A stretch of DNA of 64,000 bases from DATBGS01 sp036557885. Its GTDB lineage: Bacteria; Chloroflexota; Ktedonobacteria; Ktedonobacterales; DATBGS01. The DNA is taken from assembly GCA_036557885.1 (NCBI GenBank), contig DATBGS010000090.1:1-64000 (forward strand). Reading direction: 5' to 3'. Position numbers and translations under genes: made by a program. The notes beneath the pieces were generated by a model. The model did not search any database. It saw nothing but the letters and a program-made list of their open reading frames with translations, and was not told the DNA's origin. Positions 25,333 through 33,486 of this stretch are shown in pieces; the first letter of the stretch is position 1, and each line of letters begins with the position of its first letter.

Positions 25333-26730
25333 TCACGGCGAAAGCCGACGCACCGCTTGAGCAAATTGCTCGCCTCGGTCAGCAAAATCTACAAATAAAT
25401 CGAAGCTGGTGCCACCCGGAGAAAGCAGGACCACATCGCCTGGCTCAGCCAGGGCCGCGCAGTTTCGCACGGCGTCTTCCATTCTTTTGGCGCGATACAC
25501 ATCACGGAGCGCCTGCTCCTGTGCCGGAACGCGCTCGCGGGCGGCATCAACGGCCCGCTGAATCAGATCGCTTGCCTCGCCCAACAGCACCAGCGCGTGC
25601 ACCTGCCGGACGATGCGTTCGGCGCATTCCTCCCAGGGCAGATGTTTATCGCGCCCTCCGGCAATCAAGACCAGCGGCTGATGCTGCTGCTCGTAGACCC
25701 GCAGAGCCGCCATCATCCGCTCTGGAGCGGTGGCAATCGAATCATTAATGTAGCGGACGCCGTTCAACTCAGCCACATACTGCAAGCGGTGTGCCACGCC
25801 TGGAAAACTGCTAATGACGCGCGTCATCGTCTCCGGGCGAACACCAACCAGGCTGGTTGCGGCAATGGCCGCCAGCACGTTTTCGCGGTTGTGGTCACCT
25901 GGAATGATCGTCTGGTCGGCCTGGCAGACGCGCGTCTTGCGTCCGCGCTCATCGCGGTGGACATACCAGCCATCCTCCAGAAACGCGCCCACCTCAACCG
26001 GGTGCTGGCGGCTAAACCAGCGCACCTTCCCTGGCGTGCAGGTGCGCGAGGCGGCGCTGAGCGGATTATCGGGGTTGAGAATAGCATAGTCTTCTGGCCG
26101 CTGGTGATAGAGAATCTGGCGTTTGCATTCGGTATAGATTTCCATCGTGCCGCAGCGATCAAGATGATTGGGGGTGATATTGAGCAGCAGCGCGATATGC
26201 GGGCTTTGCGACATAATTTCTAGCTGATTAAAGCTCATCTCCAACACAACAATCGAATCGCGCGTGATGGATGGCAGATCGCCCAGCACAGTGCGCCCGA
26301 TATTGCCGCCCACCACCACATGCTGGTCCCCCTGCGCCTTGAGAAATTCGCCAATCAGGGTGGTCGTGGTGGTTTTGCCGCTGCTGCCCGTGATGCCAAT
26401 GATGGGGGCCGGGCAAAGCTCAAAAAAGAGGCGCGTGATGCTGCTGATCGGGATGCCCTGTCGCCGCGCCTCCGCCAGAGGCGCCAGATCGGTTGGGATG
26501 CCCGCGCTGATAAAGATGATGTCGGCCTGGAGAAAATCTTCGGCGCGGTGTTCCCCCAGAGAAAGCCTGGCATCAGTGTCTTGAATCTGCGTCAAAAACG
26601 GCACCAGCTCAGCCTCGCTCTTGCCATCGCTGATCGTAATAGCGGCGCCCTGCGCGTCCAGATAGTGAACCAGAGCGACCCCTTCGCGGGCCAGTCCCAC
26701 GACGGTTGCCCGCTTTCCAGAAAATTGCAT
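25333..26730 (-). CDS. murD: UDP-N-acetylmuramoylalanine--D-glutamate ligase
   Basis: 465 residues. Adds D-Glu to UDP-MurNAc-L-Ala. The N-terminal domain has TVVGLAREGVALVHYL and IIFISAGIPTDLAPL. The P-loop is GITGSSGKTTTTTLIGEFL, and GGNIGRTVLGDLPSI, VLEMSFNQLE and LLNITPNHLDRCGTMEIYTECKRQIL follow in MurD fashion. The C-terminal domain has YINDSIATAPERMMAALR and VLLSPGGTSFDLFVDFADRGEQFAQAV, the strongest MurD mark. It lies 7 bp after a 77-residue ORF and 64 bp before ftsW. Confidence 0.95.
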   Translation of the reverse strand: MQFSGKRATVVGLAREGVALVHYLDAQGAAITISDGKSEAELVPFLTQIQDTDARLSLGEHRAEDFLQADIIFISAGIPTDLAPLAEARRQGIPISSITRLFFELCPAPIIGITGSSGKTTTTTLIGEFLKAQGDQHVVVGGNIGRTVLGDLPSITRDSIVVLEMSFNQLEIMSQSPHIALLLNITPNHLDRCGTMEIYTECKRQILYHQRPEDYAILNPDNPLSAASRTCTPGKVRWFSRQHPVEVGAFLEDGWYVHRDERGRKTRVCQADQTIIPGDHNRENVLAAIAATSLVGVRPETMTRVISSFPGVAHRLQYVAELNGVRYINDSIATAPERMMAALRVYEQQHQPLVLIAGGRDKHLPWEECAERIVRQVHALVLLGEASDLIQRAVDAARERVPAQEQALRDVYRAKRMEDAVRNCAALAEPGDVVLLSPGGTSFDLFVDFADRGEQFAQAVRRLSP

Positions 26731-26737
26731 ATGCTTC

Positions 26738-26971
26738 TCAGGGCTTGTCTACAGCCAGCCCGCGCTCGCGGATAAAGCGCTCCACCGTCTTATCTTGTGG
26801 AACGATGATCATGCGCATCCGTTTTTCGCGTTGAATGACAAAGTTAAAGCCCATTTCGGTGTCGTTCACCGATGACCAGAGTGGGCGGGCAAAAATAGGC
26901 TGCACGATCTCCCAACCATCGGCCAGGGCAGCGAGAAGCTCGCTCATTCGCCCCCCTGCATTGTTTGACAT
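26738..26971 (-). CDS. Small conserved-looking protein ahead of murD
   Basis: 77 residues, not recognised. MSELLAALADGWEIVQPIFARPLW suggests one amphipathic helix and a strand, and the second half is beta-rich and basic (FNFVIQREKRMRMIIVPQDKTVERFIRERGL). No membrane segment. ATG 26971 has GGAGG nine bases upstream. It is the first gene behind a good promoter (27063-27036) and is 7 bp from murD, so it should be cotranscribed with the mur/fts genes. An ATG at 26947 is an alternative start. Confidence 0.7.
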   Translation of the reverse strand: MSNNAGGRMSELLAALADGWEIVQPIFARPLWSSVNDTEMGFNFVIQREKRMRMIIVPQDKTVERFIRERGLAVDKP

Positions 26972-27035
26972 GCGCAGAGTCCTCCGTTTCTGCTGGTGTT
27001 TCAGTGCTCCAGGGCAAAAGCAACCTGTTTACTCT

Positions 27036-27063
27036 ATTGTACTCAACGTGCTTCCTGTGTCAA
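27036..27063 (-). promoter_or_regulatory. Internal dcw promoter ahead of the small ORF and murD
   Basis: On the minus strand TTGACA (27063-27058), 16 bp, TACAAT (27041-27036), about 65 bp before the 77-residue ORF. It can drive murD-ftsW-murG-murC-murB-ftsQ independently of the mraZ promoter. Confidence 0.65.
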
Positions 27064-27159
27064 TATATTTCCTGCTTGATGAGAAGATTTCTTTATCCTT
27101 GTCCATTGCTTGTCCCGTTGCCTCCTCTAGTGTACTACGAAATTTCCTCTTTTGTCGGT

Positions 27160-28926
27160 TTACGGATTGGTGCCTGCCGCATCTGGCGGAATCCGATAAT
27201 AGCGCAGCAGCCACGAGGCAAGATCATGCCAGAGCGGGGCTGCCACCAGACCGCCAAGGGTGACTGGTTGGGGGTGGTCAATCTTGACCAGCATGACAAA
27301 CTGCGGGTTAGAAGCTGGCGCGTAGCCAGCAACCGATGCGTAGGTGGAACTGTTCTGGTCATCCAGCGGCGTAGAAGTCCCTGTTTTTGCTGCGATCTGA
27401 TAGCCAGGCACAAGCGCCAACTGCGCTTCCCCATCTACTGTCGAGTCTACCAGCATCTTCGTGATGGTCTGCGCGGTGGCCGGGCTAATGACCTGGCGTA
27501 TGGGGTGCGGGCCAAAGGTGCTGGTGTGGCCGCCCTCTGTGGCTGAGGCAACGGCGTAGGGGCGCATCAGCAGGCCACCGTTTGCCAGGGCAGCATACGC
27601 CATCACTATCTGAAGCGGCGTCACCCCAATACTTTCGCCAAAGCTGTTTTCGGCCAGCGTCAGGTCAGTCCGCTCGTCTTCCTGGGGCACCAGTCCGGCG
27701 CTCTCGGTGGGCAGGTCTACTCCGGTCGTTGCCCCAAAACCAAAGCGGTCCAGATAGCGATAGAAATTATCGGCGTGCAGGCGCTGCAAGGCGACCCAGA
27801 TGGCGCCGACATTTGAGGAATGTTGCAGCACCTGGGTCATCGTCTCCTGGCCGTAGGCAAGATTGTCCCAGTTATGCAAGGGGATGCCTTGCACGTCATA
27901 TACGCCTGTGTCATCAAATGCGGTGTCGGGCGTGATCAGCCCCAGATCAAGCGCGGCGGCCATTGTGACCGCTTTGATGGTTGAACCAGGGTCGTAGATA
28001 TTGCTCACCGCCGGATTGACAAAGAGATTGTAAGAGGGGGTGTCGCCATAGTGATTGGGGTCAAAGCGTGGTTCGCTTGCCATTGCCAGCACCGCGCCGG
28101 TCTTAGGGTTGACGATGATCACCGAGCCGCCATCCGCCTGATGCTGCACAATTGCCTCATGCAGCATCTGTTCTGCGGTCCATTGAATGTTTGCGTCAAT
28201 CGTGAGCGTTAAATCGGCGCCGTTCACCGGAGGTTGCCAGGTCTGATCCCCGTTCACCAGCGGGTTGCCGTCCACGTCTGTTTCGGCAATGAACTTGCCA
28301 GGCTTCCCGGCAAGCAGCGCGTCATAATAGGCTTCCAGCCCATACTGGCCCACGCCCGTATCCTGCTGGACAAAGCCCAGCAATTGCGCAGCCAGGTCGC
28401 CGTCAATATACACCCGGCGGCTTTCTGGCAAGAAGCCGATGCCCCAGAGTTGGTCATTCTGAAGCCACGTGGTGATCTGTTTTTGCTGCGCATCGCTGGC
28501 GTAAATTCGGTTGCCGTCTCCATCCTGGAGATAGGTAAAGCTCACCAGATGCCCGCCCTGTGATTGTGTCAGCTCATCGCCCAGCAGATCTGCTGGCAGA
28601 TTGAGCAGCGCGGCAAGCCTGGCAATCGCCTGATCGCGCGCGCCGGGGTCAGCCGTATTTGCCTGATCAATCACCTCCGGATTCGCCACAATCGCTTCTT
28701 CAGTTCTGGTCAACGCCAGCAGTTGCCCGTTGGCAGCATAAATAGAGCCGCGTCCGGCAGGTACATTGAAGGGCCGCTGGTGCTCCTGGTCAGCGCGAGC
28801 CGTCAGCATCTGGTGCTGGCCAAGCTGCCAGTATGCCAGCTTCGCGCTGGCTCCCAGAAAGCAGCAAACGATCAGCACCAGCAAGAAGGTCTGGCGGCGG
28901 CGGGCGCGGCGAAGTTCATCGGTCAT
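27160..28926 (-). CDS. ftsI: Penicillin-binding protein 2 / FtsI-type transpeptidase
   Basis: 588 residues. Class B PBP that crosslinks septal peptidoglycan outside the membrane. A short basic N-tail (RRARRRQTF) precedes one membrane helix (LLVLIVCCFLGASAKLAYW). A dimerisation domain starts at VPAGRGSIYAANGQLLA. The transpeptidase domain has the nucleophile motif STIK (in YDPGSTIKAVTMAAAL), SSN (LQHSSNVGAIW) and KTGT (QIAAKTGTSTPL). No PASTA repeats are seen. ATG at 28926 was chosen at the start of the cytosolic tail; the upstream frame runs through a 13-bp tandem repeat. Second last gene before the internal promoter. Confidence 0.93.
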   Translation of the reverse strand: MTDELRRARRRQTFLLVLIVCCFLGASAKLAYWQLGQHQMLTARADQEHQRPFNVPAGRGSIYAANGQLLALTRTEEAIVANPEVIDQANTADPGARDQAIARLAALLNLPADLLGDELTQSQGGHLVSFTYLQDGDGNRIYASDAQQKQITTWLQNDQLWGIGFLPESRRVYIDGDLAAQLLGFVQQDTGVGQYGLEAYYDALLAGKPGKFIAETDVDGNPLVNGDQTWQPPVNGADLTLTIDANIQWTAEQMLHEAIVQHQADGGSVIIVNPKTGAVLAMASEPRFDPNHYGDTPSYNLFVNPAVSNIYDPGSTIKAVTMAAALDLGLITPDTAFDDTGVYDVQGIPLHNWDNLAYGQETMTQVLQHSSNVGAIWVALQRLHADNFYRYLDRFGFGATTGVDLPTESAGLVPQEDERTDLTLAENSFGESIGVTPLQIVMAYAALANGGLLMRPYAVASATEGGHTSTFGPHPIRQVISPATAQTITKMLVDSTVDGEAQLALVPGYQIAAKTGTSTPLDDQNSSTYASVAGYAPASNPQFVMLVKIDHPQPVTLGGLVAAPLWHDLASWLLRYYRIPPDAAGTNP

Positions 28927-28960
28927 TGGATTGCTGACTCCATCGGACTCCAGCAGCAAA

Positions 28961-29025
28961 GCAGTACAGGCAGGCGATACAGATGGGCGATACAGATGGG
29001 CGATACAGGCGGACGTTACAAGCGA
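28961..29025. repeat. 13-bp tandem repeat between ftsL and ftsI
   Basis: Five 13-bp units. The two at 28974-28986 and 28987-28999 are identical (GCGATACAGATGG), the one at 29000-29012 differs at two positions, and those at 28961-28973 and 29013-29025 are degenerate. The array fills half of the 124-bp gap between the ftsL stop and the ftsI start. Confidence 0.85.
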
Positions 29026-29050
29026 TGTAATCAAGCGATCTCTCGCTGCT

Positions 29051-29470
29051 TTACCAGAAATATCTCCAGTGGCTCCCCTCAAAAGAGCGGCTGTTGTCTG
29101 GCGCCTGGGGAGGGAGCACAACGGTTTGCACAGTGCTGGGGTCAGCCAACACCATCCCCATCTGGCTGGCAAGCCGCGCGATAGTGCCAGGCGATTGCAA
29201 TTCCCCTTGCTGCTGCTGCAATGCCTGATTTTGTTGCTGCAACTGCGCTTGCTGGGCCGAGATATTTTGCAGGTCGTGGTTGGCCCTGGTTGCCGATGCC
29301 AGCAGATTCAGATACAGCAGCGCCAGCAGACTGATCAGCGCCACCCCAATCATCCCCAGCGAGAGCGGCCCCAGCCGATACAGCGAGGTGGCAAATGTGC
29401 GCCTGGCTCGCGCCGCGCGCAGCGGAGGCGTCTGCTCGCGTGCCTGTTGGATGCGTCTGAGATTATCCAT
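29051..29470 (-). CDS. ftsL: FtsL-like septum protein
   Basis: 139 residues. Cytosolic basic N-tail, one membrane helix (LSLGMIGVALISLLALLYLNLL), then an extracytoplasmic glutamine-rich coiled coil (QQAQLQQQNQALQQQQGELQ) and a short tail. Size, topology and position between rsmH and ftsI are those of FtsL, the small bitopic divisome protein that pairs with FtsB and FtsQ. Sequence alone is too divergent for certainty; a DivIC/septum-formation-initiator name is equally fair. The ATG overlaps the rsmH 3' end by 8 bp. Confidence 0.8.
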   Translation of the reverse strand: MDNLRRIQQAREQTPPLRAARARRTFATSLYRLGPLSLGMIGVALISLLALLYLNLLASATRANHDLQNISAQQAQLQQQNQALQQQQGELQSPGTIARLASQMGMVLADPSTVQTVVLPPQAPDNSRSFEGSHWRYFW

Positions 29471-30452
29471 GCTGGTTGCCCTCGCTTTCTTCTTGCTTCG
29501 TTTCTATTTCTTCCGCCGCTAAACGCTCGGCCACGCGCAGCTTTGCGCTGCGCGAGCGCGGATTTTGCTGCTGTTCCTCCCGCGTCGCCACCAGCGGGTG
29601 AGAGGTGACGATGCGCACGCGCGGGCGGTGGTGGCAGACACATACCGGAAGCTCTGGCGGGCAGATGCAGCCCCGCGCCTCCGCTTGCAAAAAGCGCTTG
29701 ACGATGCGGTCTTCCAGGGAATGAAAGCTGATCACCGCCAGCCGCCCACCGGGAGCCAGCAGATCAAGCGCCTGCGGCAGCATGGCCTCCAGATGCGTCA
29801 GTTCAGCGTTAACCATGATACGCAGCGCCTGGAAGGTGCGCGTGGCCGGGTGAATGCCCCCAGGATGCCCCGGCGCTCTGGCGGCAATCAATTCGGCAAG
29901 CTGCCTGGTGCGCGTGATTGGCTGGCGCTGGCGTGCCTGAATCACGCGCCTGGCAATCTGGCGGGCGTGGCGCTCCTCGCCATAGCGCCAGAAGCCGTCA
30001 GCAAGCTCCTCTTCAGAGAGCGTGTTTACCAGATCAGCAGCGGTACGCTGACTCGTCGGGTCAAAGCGCATATCGAGCGGGCCGTCGCTGCTAAAAGCAA
30101 AACCGCGCTCTCCTGTCGCTAACTGGTCCGAAGAAAAGCCCAGATCGGCCAGTATCCCCTGGACGCTCGGAAAGCCTGCCCGCTCAGCCAGCGCCTGCAA
30201 GTCCACAAAATTGCCCTGCATCAGCACCAGGCGCCGGGCCTGCACCTCCTCTTGGAGCCGCTGGCTCACGCGCGCCAGGGCGGCTGGGTCGGCATCCAGC
30301 GCCAGCACCTGACCTGTGGGGGCGCTGTGTTCCAGCAGCAGCGCGGTATGCCCACCGCCGCCAGCGGTGGCATCAATATAGCGGCCACCGGGCTGCGGGC
30401 GCAGACCTGCCAGCACTTCATTGGGCATGACCGATATATGTGTGGTATTCAT
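29463..30452 (-). CDS. rsmH: 16S rRNA (cytosine1402-N4)-methyltransferase
   Basis: 329 residues. SAM-dependent methyltransferase (MraW). Signatures include HISVMPNEVLAGL at the N-terminus, the SAM motif YIDATAGGGGHTALLLE, ILADLGFSSDQLATGERGFAFSSDGPLDMRFDP, TFQALRIMVNAELTHLEAMLPQAL, and FHSLEDRIVKRFLQ. The C-terminus is extended by about 30 charged residues (ERLAAEEIETKQEESEGNQ). ATG 30452 is chosen; an in-frame ATG at 30479 adds nine residues, and neither has a strong ribosome site. Second gene of the dcw cluster, as usual. Confidence 0.95.
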   Translation of the reverse strand: MNTTHISVMPNEVLAGLRPQPGGRYIDATAGGGGHTALLLEHSAPTGQVLALDADPAALARVSQRLQEEVQARRLVLMQGNFVDLQALAERAGFPSVQGILADLGFSSDQLATGERGFAFSSDGPLDMRFDPTSQRTAADLVNTLSEEELADGFWRYGEERHARQIARRVIQARQRQPITRTRQLAELIAARAPGHPGGIHPATRTFQALRIMVNAELTHLEAMLPQALDLLAPGGRLAVISFHSLEDRIVKRFLQAEARGCICPPELPVCVCHHRPRVRIVTSHPLVATREEQQQNPRSRSAKLRVAERLAAEEIETKQEESEGNQHG

Positions 30453-30502
30453 AGTTTTCACGATTTTAGAAAATGACATATCAATAATTTCACCAGTGGC
30501 GG

Positions 30503-30937
30503 CTAGAAAGGCAGGTCCAGCCCTGCCAGCGCCTCAAAGTTCATCTGTTGCATCGTTTCTTGATACATGCCCGGATTCCAGATTTCCAGGCGGTCCCGCG
30601 TTCCTACAATCACTGTTTCATTTTCAAGATGGGCATAGGCGCGTTGCCGGGCGGGGAGCGTCACGCGGTTCTGGGCATCCAGTTCCAGTTCACACGCCCG
30701 GCCAAAAAAAGCGCGTTCCACCTGGCGCCGCTGTGCCGCGCTGAGCACTTTCTCCTCGATCTGTCTGGCTTTGGCTTCCCAGGCTTCCGGCGGATAGACA
30801 TAGAGACATCTCTCCACGCCTGTTGTCACCAGCACCCCGCTCTTGAAATGCGAGCGATACCGGGCCGGAAGGGCCAGCCGCCCTTTCGCATCCAGCGCGT
30901 AGGTGTATTCACCAGTAAAACCGAGAAAGATTGCCAT
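30503..30937 (-). CDS. mraZ: Transcriptional regulator MraZ
   Basis: 144 residues. Two SpoVT/AbrB-like swapped-hairpin domains, each carrying a DxxGR/N-like block: YALDAKGRLALPARYR (about residue 11) and LELDAQNRVTLPARQRAYA (about 83). MraZ binds repeats ahead of its own operon and represses the dcw cluster. It starts MAIFLGFTGEYTYAL at ATG 30937 with a GGGGGGTAG ribosome site. The longer open frame upstream reads through the operator and promoter and is rejected. Confidence 0.95.
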   Translation of the reverse strand: MAIFLGFTGEYTYALDAKGRLALPARYRSHFKSGVLVTTGVERCLYVYPPEAWEAKARQIEEKVLSAAQRRQVERAFFGRACELELDAQNRVTLPARQRAYAHLENETVIVGTRDRLEIWNPGMYQETMQQMNFEALAGLDLPF

Positions 30938-30989
30938 TGAGCTACCCCCCTGTAAACACTGCCGCTTCGCCCTTCTAGCAAGTTTTGTT

Positions 30990-31015
30990 CCCCACTTTTC
31001 CCCACTCTGCCCCAC
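30990..31015 (-). promoter_or_regulatory. Three MraZ-binding boxes
   Basis: On the minus strand GTGGGG occurs three times at exact 10-bp spacing (starting at 31015, 31005 and 30995), with A/C/G-rich 4-bp spacers. Known MraZ operators are three or four TGGG-type direct repeats one helical turn apart. Here they lie between the -10 and the mraZ start, suited to repression. Confidence 0.88.
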
Positions 31016-31023
31016 TTTGCTAC

Positions 31024-31053
31024 AGTATATCCAATGCAGCCCCCACAAGCGAA
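31024..31053 (-). promoter_or_regulatory. Probable mraZ (dcw) promoter
   Basis: TATACT (31029-31024) as -10 with a weak TTCGCT (31053-31048) 18 bp upstream on the minus strand. It ends 8 bp before the first MraZ box. Confidence 0.5.
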
Positions 31054-31144
31054 AGAGCGCAGAGGCGCTGTTTATATGCGACGCCCCAACGAGTGCGAGA
31101 CACGCCCAATCTCTCCCTTGCAGGCGATGTTTTGGCACCGCACA

Positions 31145-31153
31145 TGCTATAAT
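31145..31153 (+). promoter_or_regulatory. Extended -10 promoter of guaA
   Basis: TGCTATAAT about 95 bp before guaA on the plus strand, divergent from the mraZ promoter; no clear -35. Confidence 0.5.
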
Positions 31154-31248
31154 GCGGGCAACTTCAGTACAGGCACCATCAGCCGTAACTTCGGAAGATT
31201 GAAGATAACAAGAAAACAGCACTCTTTCCAGCAGACAAAGGAACCCAG

Positions 31249-32826
31249 GTGAACAAAACCCAACAACGCGAGATGATTGCTATTCTGGATTTTGGTTCGC
31301 AGTATACCCAATTGATTGCGCGGCGGGTGCGCGAGTGTCGGGTCTATTGTGAACTGTTACCGGCGACGACCACCAGGGCCGAGCTACTTCAGCGCAATGT
31401 GCGCGGCGTCATTCTTTCCGGCGGGCCAAACAGCGTTTATGATGCTGGCGCGCCGCTGTGTGATCCGGCTATCCTCACGAGCGGCCTGCCCATTCTGGGC
31501 ATTTGCTATGGCATGCAACTGCTGGCGCACCAGCTTGGCGGACGTGTGGCTGCCGCGAGTGGTCGGCACGAATATGGTTCGGCAGAACTGGAGATACAGC
31601 AGACTAGTCAGAAAGCACCCGCGCTCCTGCGCCCAACAGACGTTCCAGGCAATGGGAAGATGCTCGCCTGGATGAGTCATGGCGACAGCGTGGCCGAAAT
31701 GCCTCAAGGCTTTGTTTGCCTGGCAAGCAGCGCAAATAACCCGATTGCGGCAATGGCGCATCCTGCTGGCCTGATCGGGCTGCTATTCCATCCAGAAGTC
31801 GTCCATACGCCCCAGGGGATGCTCATCCTTCAGCGCTTTTTGTTTGAGGTGTGCGGCTGCCAGCCGAACTGGACGACAGGCACGTTTATCTCCGAAGCTA
31901 CATCGCGCATTCGTGACCAGGTAGGCAGCGGGCGGGTCATCTGTGGGCTATCGGGGGGAGTGGATTCAGCGGTAGCGGCGGTGCTGGTACATAGGGCGGT
32001 GGGCGATCAGCTTACCTGCATCTTTGTAGATACCGGCTGCCTGCGTGCTGGCGAGCCAGAGCAGGTGGTAGAAACATTCCGGCAGCATCTGCATATTCCG
32101 CTGGTGGTGGTGGATGCTCGCGCCCGCTTTCTGGGGCGGCTGGCGGGTGTGACCGACCCGGAAGCCAAACGCCGCATCATTGGCGAAGAGTTTGTGCGCC
32201 TCTTTGAGGCCGAAGCCGAGAAGCTGGGCCAGGTTGATTTTCTGGCGCAGGGAACGCTGTACCCTGATGTGATTGAGAGCACCAGCCACGACACCACCGC
32301 AGCCGTGCGCATCAAAACCCATCATAATGTCGGCGGATTGCCGGAACAAATGGCCCTGCGCCTGGTTGAGCCGCTGCGCTATCTCTTCAAGGATGAGGTA
32401 CGCGACGTGGGCCGCGAACTGGGGTTGCCGGAAGAATGGGTCTGGCGTCATCCGTTCCCCGGCCCAGGGCTGGCGATTCGTGTGATTGGCGAAGTCACCC
32501 AGGAACGCCTGGAGACGCTGCGCGCCGCCGATGCCATCGTGCTGGACGAAGTGTGCCAGGCGGGGCTGTATCGGGAGTTGGGGCAGGTCTTTGCGGTGCT
32601 GACGCCGCTGCAAAGCGTGGGGGTGATGGGCGATGGACGCACCTACGCGCATGTGGTGGCGGTGCGTGCCGTGACGACCTCCGATTTTATGACCGCTGAT
32701 TGGGCCAGATTGCCTTATCCCCTTCTCGCCAGCATTGCCAGCCGCATCGTCAACGAGGTTCCGGGCGTCAATCGGGTGGTCTATGACATCACCAGCAAGC
32801 CCCCGGCCACGATTGAGTGGGAGTAA
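31249..32826 (+). CDS. guaA: GMP synthase (glutamine-hydrolysing)
   Basis: 525 residues. Converts XMP to GMP. The class I glutamine amidotransferase domain (about 1-200) has ILDFGSQYTQLIARRVRE, the nucleophile in ILGICYGMQLLAHQLGG, and His/Glu in LLFHPEVVHT. The ATP-pyrophosphatase domain has the P-loop VICGLSGGVDSAVAAVLVHRA, and the C-terminal dimerisation domain ends with the XMP-binding KPPATIEWE. Length is standard. The start is GTG 31249; an ATG at codon 9 (MIAILDFG) is a plausible alternative. Convergent with the Nudix gene 28 bp downstream. Confidence 0.97.
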   Translation: MNKTQQREMIAILDFGSQYTQLIARRVRECRVYCELLPATTTRAELLQRNVRGVILSGGPNSVYDAGAPLCDPAILTSGLPILGICYGMQLLAHQLGGRVAAASGRHEYGSAELEIQQTSQKAPALLRPTDVPGNGKMLAWMSHGDSVAEMPQGFVCLASSANNPIAAMAHPAGLIGLLFHPEVVHTPQGMLILQRFLFEVCGCQPNWTTGTFISEATSRIRDQVGSGRVICGLSGGVDSAVAAVLVHRAVGDQLTCIFVDTGCLRAGEPEQVVETFRQHLHIPLVVVDARARFLGRLAGVTDPEAKRRIIGEEFVRLFEAEAEKLGQVDFLAQGTLYPDVIESTSHDTTAAVRIKTHHNVGGLPEQMALRLVEPLRYLFKDEVRDVGRELGLPEEWVWRHPFPGPGLAIRVIGEVTQERLETLRAADAIVLDEVCQAGLYRELGQVFAVLTPLQSVGVMGDGRTYAHVVAVRAVTTSDFMTADWARLPYPLLASIASRIVNEVPGVNRVVYDITSKPPATIEWE

Positions 32827-32854
32827 ACGTGCTGGATGTTCTGGCGCCTGCCCT

Positions 32855-33430
32855 TTATGCGCGATTCGCTGTTGGATGTTGGGAGCGTGGGTGCCGGGAA
32901 CGCGGGCGCCCGGAGGGGTGGCGCCAGGGGCGCTTGCGGCGTTTGCGTCGGATGAGGTCTTCGGCCCGATACAAAATCTGGCTATCAGATTCGTAGCTCA
33001 AGCGCTGATGGGCTTCGGGGAGGGGGAACCAGCGTACTTCATCGTACTCGGCATCGTGTAGAGAGATGTCTCCACCGATAGGTTCCATTAAGAAGTAGCG
33101 CACTTCTTTTTTGTAACGAACGTTGTCGTGGAAAAACGAATAATGCGCGCTGCCGATGCTGGCAAGAATCCGTGTTTCCAGGCCCGTTTCCTCGCGGACT
33201 TCGCGGCGCGCGACTTGCTCAATTGTCTCGCCCTTATCAGGCGTCCCCTTGGGCAGTGCCCAGATACCCGAATGGCTGCGCCCTACCAGGACAACCTCGA
33301 TCTCTGATGGCTCTAAGACAGCATACTCGGCATACGCTGCGCCGGAACTCACTGGCGCAGCAGAGCCAGCCCGGAAGATTACTCCTCCTGCGGAAAAGGC
33401 TCGCTGGACCCGGTTTCTGTGCATGGACAC
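32855..33430 (-). CDS. Nudix hydrolase
   Basis: 191 residues. The full Nudix box G-x5-E-x7-REUxEExGU is visible as GTPDKGETIEQVARREVREETG around residues 62-84, following LVGRSHSGIWALPKG. It hydrolyses a nucleoside diphosphate-linked substrate; the specificity is unknown, although the general layout (RAFSAGGVIFR...) is like small Ap4A/8-oxo-dGTP type members. The last 30 residues are a basic Arg/Pro/His tail (RRKRRKRPWRHPSGRPRS) that is not part of the fold. The N-terminal MSMHRNR offers two close starts. Confidence 0.9.
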   Translation of the reverse strand: MSMHRNRVQRAFSAGGVIFRAGSAAPVSSGAAYAEYAVLEPSEIEVVLVGRSHSGIWALPKGTPDKGETIEQVARREVREETGLETRILASIGSAHYSFFHDNVRYKKEVRYFLMEPIGGDISLHDAEYDEVRWFPLPEAHQRLSYESDSQILYRAEDLIRRKRRKRPWRHPSGRPRSRHPRSQHPTANRA

Positions 33431-33486
33431 GCCAGAGCTTCCTCAGAGTCATTACATGGGACGAGCAACGGCAGATGTACCGCAAT

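Noticed and set aside
27029..27214. Small minus frame with MDKDKEIF near the internal dcw promoter
   Set aside because: It overlaps the promoter itself, and the AGGAGG is too far from the ATG for good initiation.
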